From contig NZ_BOVL01000012.1 of NCBI RefSeq assembly GCF_019972155.1, forward strand, positions 235,855-299,854: a DNA stretch of 64,000 nucleotides, given 5' to 3'. The first letter of the stretch is position 1. Every line of letters starts with the position of its first letter. Made by a program: the position numbers and the translations under genes. Origin of the DNA: Bradyrhizobium sp. RD5-C2 (GTDB taxonomy: Bacteria; Pseudomonadota; Alphaproteobacteria; Rhizobiales; Xanthobacteraceae). Under the pieces are notes generated by a model that was given only the letters and a program-made list of their open reading frames with translations, was not told the origin of the DNA and made no database searches. Below, one piece after another: positions 9,527-19,887 of the stretch.

Positions 9527-9779
9527 CCTGCCGCCGCTGCCCAGGAGGCGGAATGCCTGCCTCTTGGGCATAAGTCTCCGTACAACCGGCGAAAATCACC
9601 GCCGCGCGAACGGTTGGCGCGTCCGTCGATCGGCATCGGGAATTTTTCCCGATTGCAGATGGAAAAGAATCCCGAACCTCCGGGACACATCTTGTTTGCC
9701 AAAGCTAAAGCGCTCCCGCAGTCTCGAAGCCAAGGTTCGTCGGGGATAAAAGTCGAACCGGGACAACAGGGTGGGCGTT

Positions 9780-12326
9780 ATGGCTGGTGCGTTGTTGCGT
9801 ACGGCAACACGATTTTTGTCTGGTTCGGTCACGACGCGCGGCGCTGCGGCCGTGCTCACCGCCATCGGAGCCGCAGCGCCGCTGACGATGGTGCAGGCCC
9901 AGACCCCCGCCCCGACCGAACTGCCGCCGGTCACCGTGATTGCCCCCTCGCCGCTTTCGGGGACGCGCAGCATCAAGCCAGCCTCCCGGCCGGTGGTGCG
10001 GACCTCACGATCCGCCCGAACACGGGCCGCGCCGGCGCAAACTGCGGCGGCGCCCGAGGGCGGCACCGGGGTCCCGGGCCCCTCCGACCGCGACTCGAGT
10101 CTGCTCGACCGCGACAAGATCCCGTCCAACACCGAGGTGCTGACCTCGGCGGATTTCAGCCGCAACTATTCGACCAACTTTCTCGACTCGGTGAATCGCA
10201 AGCTGCCCGGCGTCACGCTGACCGACCAGACCGGCAACCCGTTCCAGCGCAATCTCGACTACCGCGGCTTCGTCGCCTCGCCGGTCCAGGGAACGCCGCA
10301 GGGCATCGCGGTCTATCAGAACGGCGTCCGCATCAACGAATCCTGGGGCGACGTGGTCAACTGGGATTTCATCCCGGAAAAGGCCATCGACCGGGTGTCG
10401 CTGGTGCCCAACAACCCCGTCTTCGGCCTCAACGCGATCGGCGGCGCGCTCAGCATCCAGATGAAGAACGGCTTCACCTATCAGGGCTCCGAGGCGGAAC
10501 TGTTCGGCGGCTCTTACGGGCGCGTGCAGGGCAGCGTGCAGGCCGGCGGCCAGCGGGACAACATCTCCGCCTATGCGGCGTTCGAATCCGCCTATGACCG
10601 CGGATGGCGCGATTACGCCAATTCGTCACACGTCAACCGGATGTATGTCGACATCGGCGCGCGCAACGATGACACCGAATTCCACGTCAATTTCACCGGC
10701 GCCAGCAATCTGCTCGGCAACGTCGCCGCAACGCCGGTCGAGATGCTCAACCAGCGCTGGTCCAGCGTCTACACCTGGCCGCAGTCGACGCTGCTGCAGC
10801 TGGCCTTCGTCAACGCCACGCTGAGCCATAATTTCTCGGACACCTGGTCGTTCCAGGGCAACGCCTATTTCCGCGGCTTCCGACAGTCCCATGTCGACGG
10901 CAACGGCACCGACGTTGCGCCGTGCGACGACCCCACCACTTTGTGCATCGGCGACGGCCTCCCGGTTTTCGGTCCGGCAGACGGTCCCGCGACTCCGAAC
11001 ACGCTGGGCAACGCTTTCCTCGGCGAGATCGATCGTAACCAGGTTGCGACCAACAACTATGGTGGCACGGCCCAGTTGACCAACACGGACAGGCTGTTCG
11101 GGCACGACAACCACGTCGTGATGGGCGTCAGCGTCGACCATGGCAACACCAAGTTCACGGCGTCCAGCGAACTCGGAACGGTCGACCCGAACAACCTGTT
11201 CGTGACCGGCACCGGGGTCTTCATCAATCAGCCAGACGCCGGTCTCAGCCCGGTCGACCTGCGCGCGACCAATACGTACACCGGCGTCTACCTCACCGAC
11301 ACATTCGATGTGACGAACCGGTTCTCGGTCACTGCCGGTGGACGGTTCAATTATGCCCAGATCGACCTGAAGGACCAGACCGGGACCAACGACCTGCTCA
11401 ACAGCAGCAACCACTTCCAGCGATTCAACCCGGTGATCGGCGGCACCTTCAAGATCACCCCGAACCTCACCGCCTATGCCGGCTATTCGGAGGCCAACCG
11501 CGCGCCGACGCCGCTGGAGCTCGGCTGCTCCGATCCTAACCATCCCTGCATGATCGACACCTTCCTGGTGGCCGACCCGCCGCTCAAACAGGTGGTGTCG
11601 CACACCGTCGAGGCCGGCCTGCGCGGCAGCTGGGGCCGCGACGCCAGGACCGGCGTGCTGAGCTGGGGCCTGGGCGTGTTCCACACCCTGTCCGACGACG
11701 ACATCATCCAGGTCACGAGTCCGCTCGGCGTCAACAATTTCGGCTTCTTCCAGAATGCCGGGCAGACCCTGCGGCAGGGCATCGAGGCCAAGCTCGACTA
11801 TCGCATCGATCGCTGGAACGCCTACGCCAACTACACCTATGTCGACGCCACCTATCGAAGCGCGGTTACACTGTCTTCGCCGAACAATCCGAATGCCCTG
11901 ACCAACGATGCCGGCGCCCAATTTGTCAACGTCATGCCGGGCGACCACATCCCGGGCATTCCCGCGCACCGCTTCAAGGCCGGCGTCGACTACAACGTGA
12001 CCGATGCGTGGAAGATCGGCGCCGACCTCAACGTCGTGGGCAGCCAGTGGATCATCCACGACGACACGAACCAGAGCCCGAAGGTGCCGGCCTATTCGGT
12101 CGTCAATCTGCACACGTCGTATCAGATCACGAAGAACATCGAGGTGTTCGGCCTGATCAACAATGTATTCAACCAGCACTACTATCTGAGCGGCGCGTTC
12201 TATCAAACGGGCGGCTTCACCAGTGCCGGCGGCCTGCCCAACCTGATGGCGCAACTGAGCGATCCCCGCACCTTCGTGCCCGGCATGCCGCTCGCCGCCT
12301 ACGCCGGCATCAGGGCGAAGTTCTAG
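9780..12326 (+). CDS. TonB-dependent outer membrane receptor
   Basis: An 848-residue receptor. It has a signal peptide ending near VQAQT (about residue 41), a TonB-box-like stretch PPVTVIA just after, a plug domain at about residues 105-235 (DSVNRKLPGVTLTDQTGNPF, then IDRVSLVPNNPVFGLNAIGG), and a large beta-barrel finishing in AGIRAKF with the terminal Phe needed for barrel assembly. I prefer ATG 9780 because AGGGTGGG lies at proper distance; GTG 9771 is an alternative. The 253 bp upstream contain GGGAATTTTTCCC (about 9638-9650) but no recognisable Fur box. Ligand unknown; the ligJ-ligK genes upstream hint at an organic rather than a siderophore ligand, which is weak inference. Confidence 0.9.
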   Translation: MAGALLRTATRFLSGSVTTRGAAAVLTAIGAAAPLTMVQAQTPAPTELPPVTVIAPSPLSGTRSIKPASRPVVRTSRSARTRAAPAQTAAAPEGGTGVPGPSDRDSSLLDRDKIPSNTEVLTSADFSRNYSTNFLDSVNRKLPGVTLTDQTGNPFQRNLDYRGFVASPVQGTPQGIAVYQNGVRINESWGDVVNWDFIPEKAIDRVSLVPNNPVFGLNAIGGALSIQMKNGFTYQGSEAELFGGSYGRVQGSVQAGGQRDNISAYAAFESAYDRGWRDYANSSHVNRMYVDIGARNDDTEFHVNFTGASNLLGNVAATPVEMLNQRWSSVYTWPQSTLLQLAFVNATLSHNFSDTWSFQGNAYFRGFRQSHVDGNGTDVAPCDDPTTLCIGDGLPVFGPADGPATPNTLGNAFLGEIDRNQVATNNYGGTAQLTNTDRLFGHDNHVVMGVSVDHGNTKFTASSELGTVDPNNLFVTGTGVFINQPDAGLSPVDLRATNTYTGVYLTDTFDVTNRFSVTAGGRFNYAQIDLKDQTGTNDLLNSSNHFQRFNPVIGGTFKITPNLTAYAGYSEANRAPTPLELGCSDPNHPCMIDTFLVADPPLKQVVSHTVEAGLRGSWGRDARTGVLSWGLGVFHTLSDDDIIQVTSPLGVNNFGFFQNAGQTLRQGIEAKLDYRIDRWNAYANYTYVDATYRSAVTLSSPNNPNALTNDAGAQFVNVMPGDHIPGIPAHRFKAGVDYNVTDAWKIGADLNVVGSQWIIHDDTNQSPKVPAYSVVNLHTSYQITKNIEVFGLINNVFNQHYYLSGAFYQTGGFTSAGGLPNLMAQLSDPRTFVPGMPLAAYAGIRAKF

Positions 12327-12348
12327 GACGGTTTTCTGAGAAGCGACG

Positions 12349-13122
12349 CTACGCCACCGTCCCGCCGTCGACCGGCATCGCGATGCCGGTGACGAACGAG
12401 GCCTTGTCCGACAGCAGGAACACCGCAACCTCGGCGATCTCCTCCGGGCGCGCCGCACGGCCCATCGGATTGCGGGTGACCGCGGCCTTGATCAATTCCT
12501 CAGGATCGGCCTCGTTGTGGCCCGGCTGGTCGGGCCGGTTGACGAACACCCGCAGCATCGGCGTATCGATCGCGCCCGGGCAGATCGCATTGACGCGCAC
12601 GCCGTCCTTTGCGTGACGCTTGGCGAGCGCCCGCGCGAGGCCGATCACGCCGGCCTTGGCCGCCGAATAGGTCGGGCTCCATGGCGAGCCGACCAGGCCC
12701 GAGGTCGATGCGGTGAACAGGATGCTGCCCTTGCGCCGCGCCGTCATCTGCCCGAGCGCCGCATTGGTGGTGATCAGCTGCGAGCGCAGATTGAGATCGA
12801 CGCTGAGATCCCAGCCTTCCAGATCGTCGATGACAGACGGACCGGGAATGCCGAGGTGATTCCAGACACAATCGAGCGCGCCGAACTCCTTCACGGTCGC
12901 AGCAACGATATCGCGCGAAAACTTGTCGTCGCGCAGATCGCCGGCCAGCGCCAGCGCACGTCCACCGCCCTTCTTGATCTCCTCGACCACCGCCTTCGCG
13001 CCGGCCTCGTTCTGGTCGACCACCGCGACCGCGGCACCCTCGCGTGCGAGAATGAGCGCGCCAGCGCGGCCGGCACCCGATGCCGCGGCGGTGACGAGTG
13101 CGATCTTGCCTTGCATGTCCAT
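12349..13122 (-). CDS. Short-chain dehydrogenase/reductase
   Basis: A 257-residue classical SDR. The cofactor loop is TAAASGAGRAGA (about residues 11-22, TGxxxGxG type with Ala replacing the first Gly). Asp35-Gln36 (VVDQNEA) at the end of the second strand favours NAD. The active site has Ser in FTASTSGLVGSP and YSAAKAG with the Tyr-x3-Lys pair (about residues 153-157). The C-terminal GIAMPVDGGTVA is typical. It converges on the TonB receptor, whose stop is 23 bp away. Substrate unknown. Confidence 0.88.
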   Translation of the reverse strand: MDMQGKIALVTAAASGAGRAGALILAREGAAVAVVDQNEAGAKAVVEEIKKGGGRALALAGDLRDDKFSRDIVAATVKEFGALDCVWNHLGIPGPSVIDDLEGWDLSVDLNLRSQLITTNAALGQMTARRKGSILFTASTSGLVGSPWSPTYSAAKAGVIGLARALAKRHAKDGVRVNAICPGAIDTPMLRVFVNRPDQPGHNEADPEELIKAAVTRNPMGRAARPEEIAEVAVFLLSDKASFVTGIAMPVDGGTVA

Positions 13123-13246
13123 GGTACGATCCTGACTGTGCTCGCGAGCTCGAGCCTTCTTGGTTCTGATTGAAGTTCTGGTTGGATCAGGATCGCAACG
13201 CTGTGGTCTTGCGCTGACGCGCTACCGTCAGGCTGCGGGCTTCGCG

Positions 13247-13867
13247 CTAGCGGCCGCCGAACAGAACCGGAGACTGGCCGGGCAGCAGCTGCGAATGGAT
13301 GTCGCTGTCCATGCGCTCCGCCCCTTGCTGGGTGAAACCGGCCCCGAACGACAGGGTGACATTCGAGGTCGGGCGGAACTCCAGTCCGGCGCGTGCCGTA
13401 TATCCGGCGTTGACGCCGGGATTGCCGCTGAACGGCGCCAGCGGACCACCCGCGCCGGGAGGATTGTATTTCAACGAGTCGAAGCCGGCGAAGAACGTCA
13501 CCGGCGTATCGCCGACGCCCTTGAAATTGTAGCCGACCTGCGCGCCCTGATATTCGAGCGAGCCGAACGCCGCCGATTGACCGAGCGTGTTCCAGCCGAC
13601 ACGGCCGCCTTCGCCGCCGATGAACCAGCCATCCGGGCGGCCGTTCAGATACGAGAAGTCGCCGCCTTGCGGGGCGGTGGCGTCAAAGCCCGGAAAGTTG
13701 CCGTAAGTGTCCGCCTTCTGGCCGTCGGCCAGGCTGCCGCCGAAGCCGAACAGCGAGCCCGGCGTCCAGTAGCGCACCGGTCCGGCCTGGGCGTTGGCCT
13801 GCTGGGCGCCGAGACAGAGCACTGCGGCGATGATGGCGAGACCGGATTTGCTTGCGAAGATCGACAT
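13247..13867 (-). CDS. Putative outer-membrane-type secreted protein
   Basis: This 206-residue protein has a clear signal peptide (SGLAIIAAVLCLGAQQANAQ, cut near residue 27). The mature part is Gly- and aromatic-rich, with alternating patterns (WFIGGEGGRVGWNTLG, VGYNFKGVG, AGLEFRPTSNVTLSFGAGF) like short beta-hairpins of a small outer-membrane barrel. I start at ATG 13867; the longer frame to 13951 buries the signal peptide. It stands alone, 124 bp beyond the start of the SDR, both on the minus strand. I do not recognise a named family. Confidence 0.7.
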   Translation of the reverse strand: MSIFASKSGLAIIAAVLCLGAQQANAQAGPVRYWTPGSLFGFGGSLADGQKADTYGNFPGFDATAPQGGDFSYLNGRPDGWFIGGEGGRVGWNTLGQSAAFGSLEYQGAQVGYNFKGVGDTPVTFFAGFDSLKYNPPGAGGPLAPFSGNPGVNAGYTARAGLEFRPTSNVTLSFGAGFTQQGAERMDSDIHSQLLPGQSPVLFGGR

Positions 13868-14229
13868 TCGGGAGACCGTCACTTGTGCCCGCGAACTATA
13901 CTCGTCGGAGGTCGACAATGCCAGCGCGGCTCTTGGCTGCGACGACCCCACCTCTTGCCAATCGCGCGGTCACCCCTTATGTACTCGCCTCCTTTTGTAG
14001 AAAGAGCGACCCAGGTTTCCAACATGCGGCAGTCACAGCGAGCATCGATGCTGATGACGGGAGGGCTAATGCCCTCGTCCGCCGCCATTCTGCTTTGGAC
14101 CTGACCTCACGTCACACCTGACATTGGAAGGCAGCCCGGAGCGGAAGCGGCTCCTGGCGCCGAACGGGCTCTCGCGGTGCCACGAGTCGTGCAAACCCAG
14201 CACGGGAGCTCGAACACCACAGGTGTCCC
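13868..14229. other. Gene-free leader region upstream of the EF-Tu paralogue
   Basis: These 362 bp separate the secreted-protein gene from the EF-Tu-like gene. I see a 10-bp palindrome GCATCGATGC (14042-14051) and a perfect hairpin GAGGGC-TAAT-GCCCTC (14061-14076), about 150 bp before the EF-Tu start. No tRNA, ribosomal-protein gene or canonical promoter stands out. The ribosome site before ATG 14230 is the weak CAGGTGTCCC. Confidence 0.5.
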
Positions 14230-15435
<1,206 letters not shown>

Positions 15436-15438
15436 GGA

Positions 15439-15471
15439 ATGGGGGCGCGGCGCAAGCCGGGCCCCCATTTT
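15439..15471 (+). terminator. Rho-independent-like terminator of the EF-Tu paralogue
   Basis: ATGGGGGC (15439-15446) and GCCCCCAT (15461-15468) form an 8-bp stem, extended inside by GC/GC pairing, followed by TTTT. It starts three bases after the stop codon, indicating a monocistronic gene. Confidence 0.75.
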
Positions 15472-15632
15472 CCAACGTCGCGATGTTGCAAGATCGCCCG
15501 ATCGCCTGGAAATTGATCGCATCAACCGGCAATGCGGATTGACAGGCTGGCACGTTTTCGAAACTGTGCGACACCGCGTCGCAGGCGCCGTCCATCGGTC
15601 TTCTGACCTCTCGACGCGGAGATGGCGTCGTC

Positions 15633-16004
15633 ATGAAGTGGTTTCGTTCGAACATCAGGCACGGGGCTCGGCTGGCGTTTTTGGCGCTGGCGGTCCAGTT
15701 CGTGCTGTCGTTCGGCCATTTCCATGCCATTGCGCCGGCACAGGCGACAGCGTCGTTCGCGGCGCATATCGAGAACGCCTCGCGCGACGAGCCTCGTTCG
15801 AATCCTGATTCCGATCAGGCCGTAGATCTCTGCGCGATCTGCGCCGTCGTAGCGATGACGAGCACGGCGACGCCGACGCCGGCGTTGCCGCCACTCCAAT
15901 TGCCCGATGCCGTCGCTCTGCTCGCCTGGCAGATCGACAATTATGCGGCGCCGCTCGGCATCGGCCGGCTGCACTATCAGCCGCGCGCGCCTCCGATCTC
16001 CTGA
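15633..16004 (+). CDS. DUF2946-like small exported protein
   Basis: A 123-residue protein with an N-terminal hydrophobic signal or anchor (LAFLALAVQFVLSF, residues 14-27) followed by GHFHAIAP, and a central LCAICAVVAMTS motif (about residues 66-77) ahead of a Pro-rich segment PTPALPPLQLP. The combination of early His residues, a Cys-x2-Cys pair and a Pro/Ala-rich tail resembles the DUF2946 family, which often sits beside TonB-dependent receptors, as here (148 bp upstream of one). The His and Cys residues could bind metal or heme. Family membership is by pattern only. Confidence 0.7.
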   Translation: MKWFRSNIRHGARLAFLALAVQFVLSFGHFHAIAPAQATASFAAHIENASRDEPRSNPDSDQAVDLCAICAVVAMTSTATPTPALPPLQLPDAVALLAWQIDNYAAPLGIGRLHYQPRAPPIS

Positions 16005-16151
16005 ACTCCCTGCACGACTGAACGTCGAACGCGGCCACCATTCGGCTGCCGTTTGATCAATGGGAAATTTCGCCGTCGCGCATCGACGGCGGGCTCGACC
16101 GCGTCCTTCAGTGAGGATCCGGATCGCAGCCTCGTGAGATCGAGAACCAAC

Positions 16152-18425
16152 ATGTCAGGAATTATGAGACGACGCGCCGCTGCCGGAGCAGCATCGCTCT
16201 TGGTCTGCGGGATCAACGGCGCCGCATTCGGGCAGACGACCGCGCCGACAACGACACTTCCCGACATCACGGTGACGGCGCCGCAACGCCACACCGCGCC
16301 GGCCGGACCGAACAAGCCGAAGACGCGCGTTGCGAGCGGCGGTGGCCACCGCGCGCGCAGAACCGGCGCGGTATCGGCGACGCCGGAATCTCCGGAACAG
16401 ACCCAGGCGCAAGCCGTCGCAAGCCAGAACACGCGGCTCGACCAGGCCCGCGCCGCGCTGCTGGCACCCACCGGCGCCAACAGCTACCAGATGAGCCGGC
16501 AAGCCCTCGAGGCATTGCCACAGGGCACCAACACCACGCTCGACAAGGCGTTGCTGCAGGCGCCCGGGGTTTCGCAGGACTCCGCCGCAAGCGGTGAACT
16601 GCATGTGCGCAACGAGCACGCCAACTTGCAATACCGCATCAACGGGATCATGCTGCCGGACGGCGTCGGCGCCTTCGGCCAGATCATCGACACCGGAATC
16701 GTCGGCAGCATGGCGCTGATCACGGGCGCGCTGCCGGCGCAGTACGGCCTGCGCACCGCCGGCGTGCTCGACATCCAGACCAGAACCGATGCCTTCAACA
16801 ATTCCGGCAGCGTCAGTGTGTATGGCGGCAGCCACGGCACCTTCACCACCAGCGTCGACTACGGCGGCACGATCGGACAGACGCAGTATTACGTCTCCGG
16901 CCGCTATTTCGGCAGCGACGTCGGCATCGAGAACCCGACGCCGGCCTATAACGCCATCCACGACCGGACCGACCAGGAGAAGGGTTTTGCCTATGTCTCA
17001 ACCGCGATCGATCCGACCAGCCGGCTAACCTATATCGGCGGCGTCTCCAACGGCGCCTATCAGATCCCGAACAATCCCGGCCAAGCTCCGGCTTTCACCG
17101 CCTTCGGCGTCTCGAACTTCGATTCCGCGCTGCTCAACGAACGGCAACGCGAATTCAACCAGTTCAACGTCGTGGCCTATCAGAAGTCGGGCGACGGGTT
17201 CGACTACCAGGTCGCCTATTTCAATCGCTACAGCCAGCTGCACTTCATGCCGGATCCGGTCGGCGATCTCGTCTTCAACGGCGTCGCGTCGGACGTGTAT
17301 CGCCAGAGCTTCATCAACGGCATCCAGGAGGACACCTCCTACAGGCTCGGCTTCGCGCACACGCTGAAGTTCGGCGTCGCGGTCAGCGCCGAGCGCTCGC
17401 TGGTCAACAACGGCTCGACCGTGCTGCCGCTCGACGATTTCGGCAACCCGATCGATGCGCCGCTCTCGGTGTTCGATTCCAGCGCCAAGACCGGATATTT
17501 GTTCTCCACCTACATCGCCGACGAGTGGAAGATCACCAACCAGCTCACGCTCAATGCCGGCCTGCGCTTCGACCAGATGTGGCAATATGTCGATGCCAAC
17601 CAGCTGAGCCCGCGGATCAGCCTGACATGGAAGCCCTATGACGGCACGACCTTCCATGCCGGCTATGCCCGCAACTTCACGCCGCCCGAGCAGGTGCTGG
17701 CGGCACCAACCAACCTCGCGCTGGTGCAGAACACGACGGCGCAGCCGGCGACCACCGCCAACGATCCTGTCCTGCCGGAGCGCTCGCACGTGTTCGACGT
17801 CGGCGTGACGCAGAAAGTCTATGCGATCCCCGGCCTCGAGGTCGGCATGGACGCCTATTACAAGATCGCGACCGATCTGCTCGACGACGGCCAGTTCGGC
17901 CAGGCCTACGTCCTGACCGCCTTCAACTATGCGAAAGGCACCAACGAAGGCGTCGAGCTGACCGCGAGATACGATCACGACAATCTGCATCTCTACGGCA
18001 ATGTCGCGATCGCAAGGCAGGTCGCCACCCAGGTCGTCTCGAACCAATATCTGTTCGATCCTGACGAGCTGGCCTACATCGCCAACAATTACGTCAACAC
18101 CGACCATGCTCAGACGCTAACCGCATCGGTCGGCGGCTGGTACCAATGGCGCGACACCAAGTTCAGCGCGTCGGTGATCTACGGCTCAGGCTTGCGCGAT
18201 GGCTTCGCCAATACGGGCACGGTGCCGCCCTACGCGCAGGTCAACCTCGGCGTCTCGCACGACTTCAACATTGTCGCACCGAACAAGCCGACCACGCTGC
18301 GCTTCGACGTCGTCAACCTGTTCGACACCGTCTACCAGATCCGCGACGGCTCCGGCATCGGCGTGTTCGCGCCGCAATACGGCCCGCGCCGCGGCTTCTA
18401 TGCCGGCATCACGCAGAAGTTTTGA
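16152..18425 (+). CDS. TonB-dependent outer membrane receptor
   Basis: A 757-residue receptor with a signal peptide (RRRAAAGAASLLVCGINGAA, cut near residue 27), a TonB-box-like LPDITVTAP soon after, a plug at about residues 110-235 (LDKALLQAPGVSQDSAASGE, IVGSMALITGALPAQYGLRT), and a barrel ending FYAGITQKF. The frame extends upstream to 16053, but ATG 16152 puts the signal peptide at the N-terminus; ATG 16164, with AGGAATT before it, is another option. It follows the DUF2946-like gene and precedes a convergent LysR gene. Ligand not readable; receptors paired with DUF2946 are often linked to metals or cobalamin-like ligands, an inference from context. Confidence 0.9.
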   Translation: MSGIMRRRAAAGAASLLVCGINGAAFGQTTAPTTTLPDITVTAPQRHTAPAGPNKPKTRVASGGGHRARRTGAVSATPESPEQTQAQAVASQNTRLDQARAALLAPTGANSYQMSRQALEALPQGTNTTLDKALLQAPGVSQDSAASGELHVRNEHANLQYRINGIMLPDGVGAFGQIIDTGIVGSMALITGALPAQYGLRTAGVLDIQTRTDAFNNSGSVSVYGGSHGTFTTSVDYGGTIGQTQYYVSGRYFGSDVGIENPTPAYNAIHDRTDQEKGFAYVSTAIDPTSRLTYIGGVSNGAYQIPNNPGQAPAFTAFGVSNFDSALLNERQREFNQFNVVAYQKSGDGFDYQVAYFNRYSQLHFMPDPVGDLVFNGVASDVYRQSFINGIQEDTSYRLGFAHTLKFGVAVSAERSLVNNGSTVLPLDDFGNPIDAPLSVFDSSAKTGYLFSTYIADEWKITNQLTLNAGLRFDQMWQYVDANQLSPRISLTWKPYDGTTFHAGYARNFTPPEQVLAAPTNLALVQNTTAQPATTANDPVLPERSHVFDVGVTQKVYAIPGLEVGMDAYYKIATDLLDDGQFGQAYVLTAFNYAKGTNEGVELTARYDHDNLHLYGNVAIARQVATQVVSNQYLFDPDELAYIANNYVNTDHAQTLTASVGGWYQWRDTKFSASVIYGSGLRDGFANTGTVPPYAQVNLGVSHDFNIVAPNKPTTLRFDVVNLFDTVYQIRDGSGIGVFAPQYGPRRGFYAGITQKF

Positions 18426-18445
18426 CGAGGCCGGAGCGCGCCCGC

Positions 18446-19378
18446 TCACAGTTCGGCGACCAGTTGGACCAACTGGTCCCGTAACCAGACATGGGCCGGG
18501 TCGTGATGGTAGGACGCATGCCACAGCAATGACACCGTGACGTCTTTCACCTTCACCGGCGGCGGGCTGAGGCTGAGCCCGAGATCGGCGGCGAAGCGGC
18601 GGGCCAGCCGCGCGCCCATGGTGACGATCACGGGCGCCTGCGCCACCAGATACGGCACGGTGAGGAAACGCGGCGTGGTCAGCGCAACGGACCGCTGCAG
18701 GCCGAGCTCTTCGAGCGCCTCATCGACAGAGCCGCGCACGGTGCGCCCCGGCCGCAGGCTGGTCAGCACGTGCGGAAGCCGGATGTAGTCCTCGAGCGAG
18801 ATGGGCGGCGTGATACCCGTCTTCTCCGCATTGAACATGCAAAGGAAGCTCTCGGTGAACAGCACGCGCTGTTTGTGATGCAATTGTCCTTGCTGGATCG
18901 GCCCGTAGGAGAGCGCGAGATCCACTTCGTCGGCGTCGAGATCATCGAGCAGCCGGGACGTATCAACGTTGTAGAGCCGCAGGTGAATGCCCGGCGCGAT
19001 TTCGCGCATGCGCGCCAGAAGGCGCGGCACGATCAGGATTTCCATACTGTCCGACAGGCCGAGCCTGAACGTTCGCACCGCGGTGGCCGGATCGAAGGTC
19101 TTCTCGCGCAGCAGCACCGCCTCGACCTGTGCGAGCGCGGTCCGCACCGGATCGAGCAAGGTCATCGCGCGCGGGGTGAGGCGCATGCCATCGGCGCCCC
19201 GCGTGAGCAGCTCGTCATCGAACAGTTCGCGCAGGCGGGCGAGATTGTGACTCATCGCGGATTGGCCGATGCCGACGGAGCCTGCCGCCCGGGTCACGCT
19301 CCGTTCGGTGAGCAGCGCATTGAGATGAACAAGCAGATTCAGGTCGATCCGACCCAAATTGACGGCATCGATGGCCAT
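18446..19378 (-). CDS. LysR-family transcriptional regulator (NodD/NahR-like subgroup)
   Basis: A 310-residue LTTR. Its N-terminus (LGRIDLNLLVHLNALLTERS, VTRAAGSVGIGQSAMSHNLA) and the segment LFDDELLTRGADGMRLTPRA are typical of the subgroup containing NodD, NahR and LinR, in which the DNA-binding domain reads DLNLL. The effector domain spans about residues 95-300. Start ATG 19378. It converges on the TonB receptor (20 bp between stops) and is divergent from the small secreted protein at 19494; GATC-rich dyads at about 19380-19410 could be its own operator. Not NodD itself: no nod genes are present. Confidence 0.9.
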   Translation of the reverse strand: MAIDAVNLGRIDLNLLVHLNALLTERSVTRAAGSVGIGQSAMSHNLARLRELFDDELLTRGADGMRLTPRAMTLLDPVRTALAQVEAVLLREKTFDPATAVRTFRLGLSDSMEILIVPRLLARMREIAPGIHLRLYNVDTSRLLDDLDADEVDLALSYGPIQQGQLHHKQRVLFTESFLCMFNAEKTGITPPISLEDYIRLPHVLTSLRPGRTVRGSVDEALEELGLQRSVALTTPRFLTVPYLVAQAPVIVTMGARLARRFAADLGLSLSPPPVKVKDVTVSLLWHASYHHDPAHVWLRDQLVQLVAEL

Positions 19379-19493
19379 TATCGATCCTATCTGTTTGATC
19401 GATGATCATAGCCTCACCATCTCCTCCGGCAAGGGAGCAGACGGGCAATCGCTCGCCGCCCAGGTTCTGACACTCAAGCCAACGGAGGATCCC

Positions 19494-19844
19494 ATGTCGA
19501 TCCGCAGCACAATTTTCGCCACAGCCTTTACCCTCGCCTCACTTGGAATTTCATTTGGCGCCTCGCTTGGCGCCGCAGAGGCGCGCGGGCTCCGGCCGAT
19601 CGAGGCCCAAAGCATCCATCTGGGCGACGTGTCCGGCGTCGCCTACTACACGGTTGAGCCCGACGGGTATCGCGTCGTGACGACGCTCGCACAGGGCGAG
19701 GCCGGCACGCCGGTCCGCTTCGTCTCGGTGCTGGCGCCCGGTCAGCGTGCCCTGCTCTCGACGCCGGACCAGGCAGGCGCAGTGGAGATCAGCCGGAACG
19801 GCGACAGCGTGACTGTCCGCAAGTCGGGCACGCTCTCCAACTAG
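19494..19844 (+). CDS. Small secreted protein, unknown function
   Basis: A 116-residue protein from ATG 19494, with the strong ribosome site GGAGGATCCC just upstream. It has a signal peptide (IFATAFTLASLGISFGASLG, cut near AEARG, residue 30) and an 85-residue mature domain rich in beta-strand patterns (VAYYTVEPDGYRVVTTL, VRFVSVLAPGQRALLS) without Cys. Divergent from the LysR gene at 19378, so it may be that regulator's target. I recognise no named family. Confidence 0.8.
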   Translation: MSIRSTIFATAFTLASLGISFGASLGAAEARGLRPIEAQSIHLGDVSGVAYYTVEPDGYRVVTTLAQGEAGTPVRFVSVLAPGQRALLSTPDQAGAVEISRNGDSVTVRKSGTLSN

Positions 19845-19887
19845 TGGCATAGCGGTCGGAGCCTTCCATCAAAGGGGCAAGCCACTG

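Noticed and set aside
14150..14229. Possible tRNA just before the EF-Tu paralogue (segment with GAGCTCGAACACC)
   Set aside because: The T-loop consensus fails (no TTCRA with flanking G-C pair) and no 7-bp acceptor stem could be paired.
18446..19378. NodD, suggesting a symbiosis island
   Set aside because: It belongs to the same LysR subgroup by N-terminal sequence, but no nod-box, nod, nif or fix gene is present in the window.
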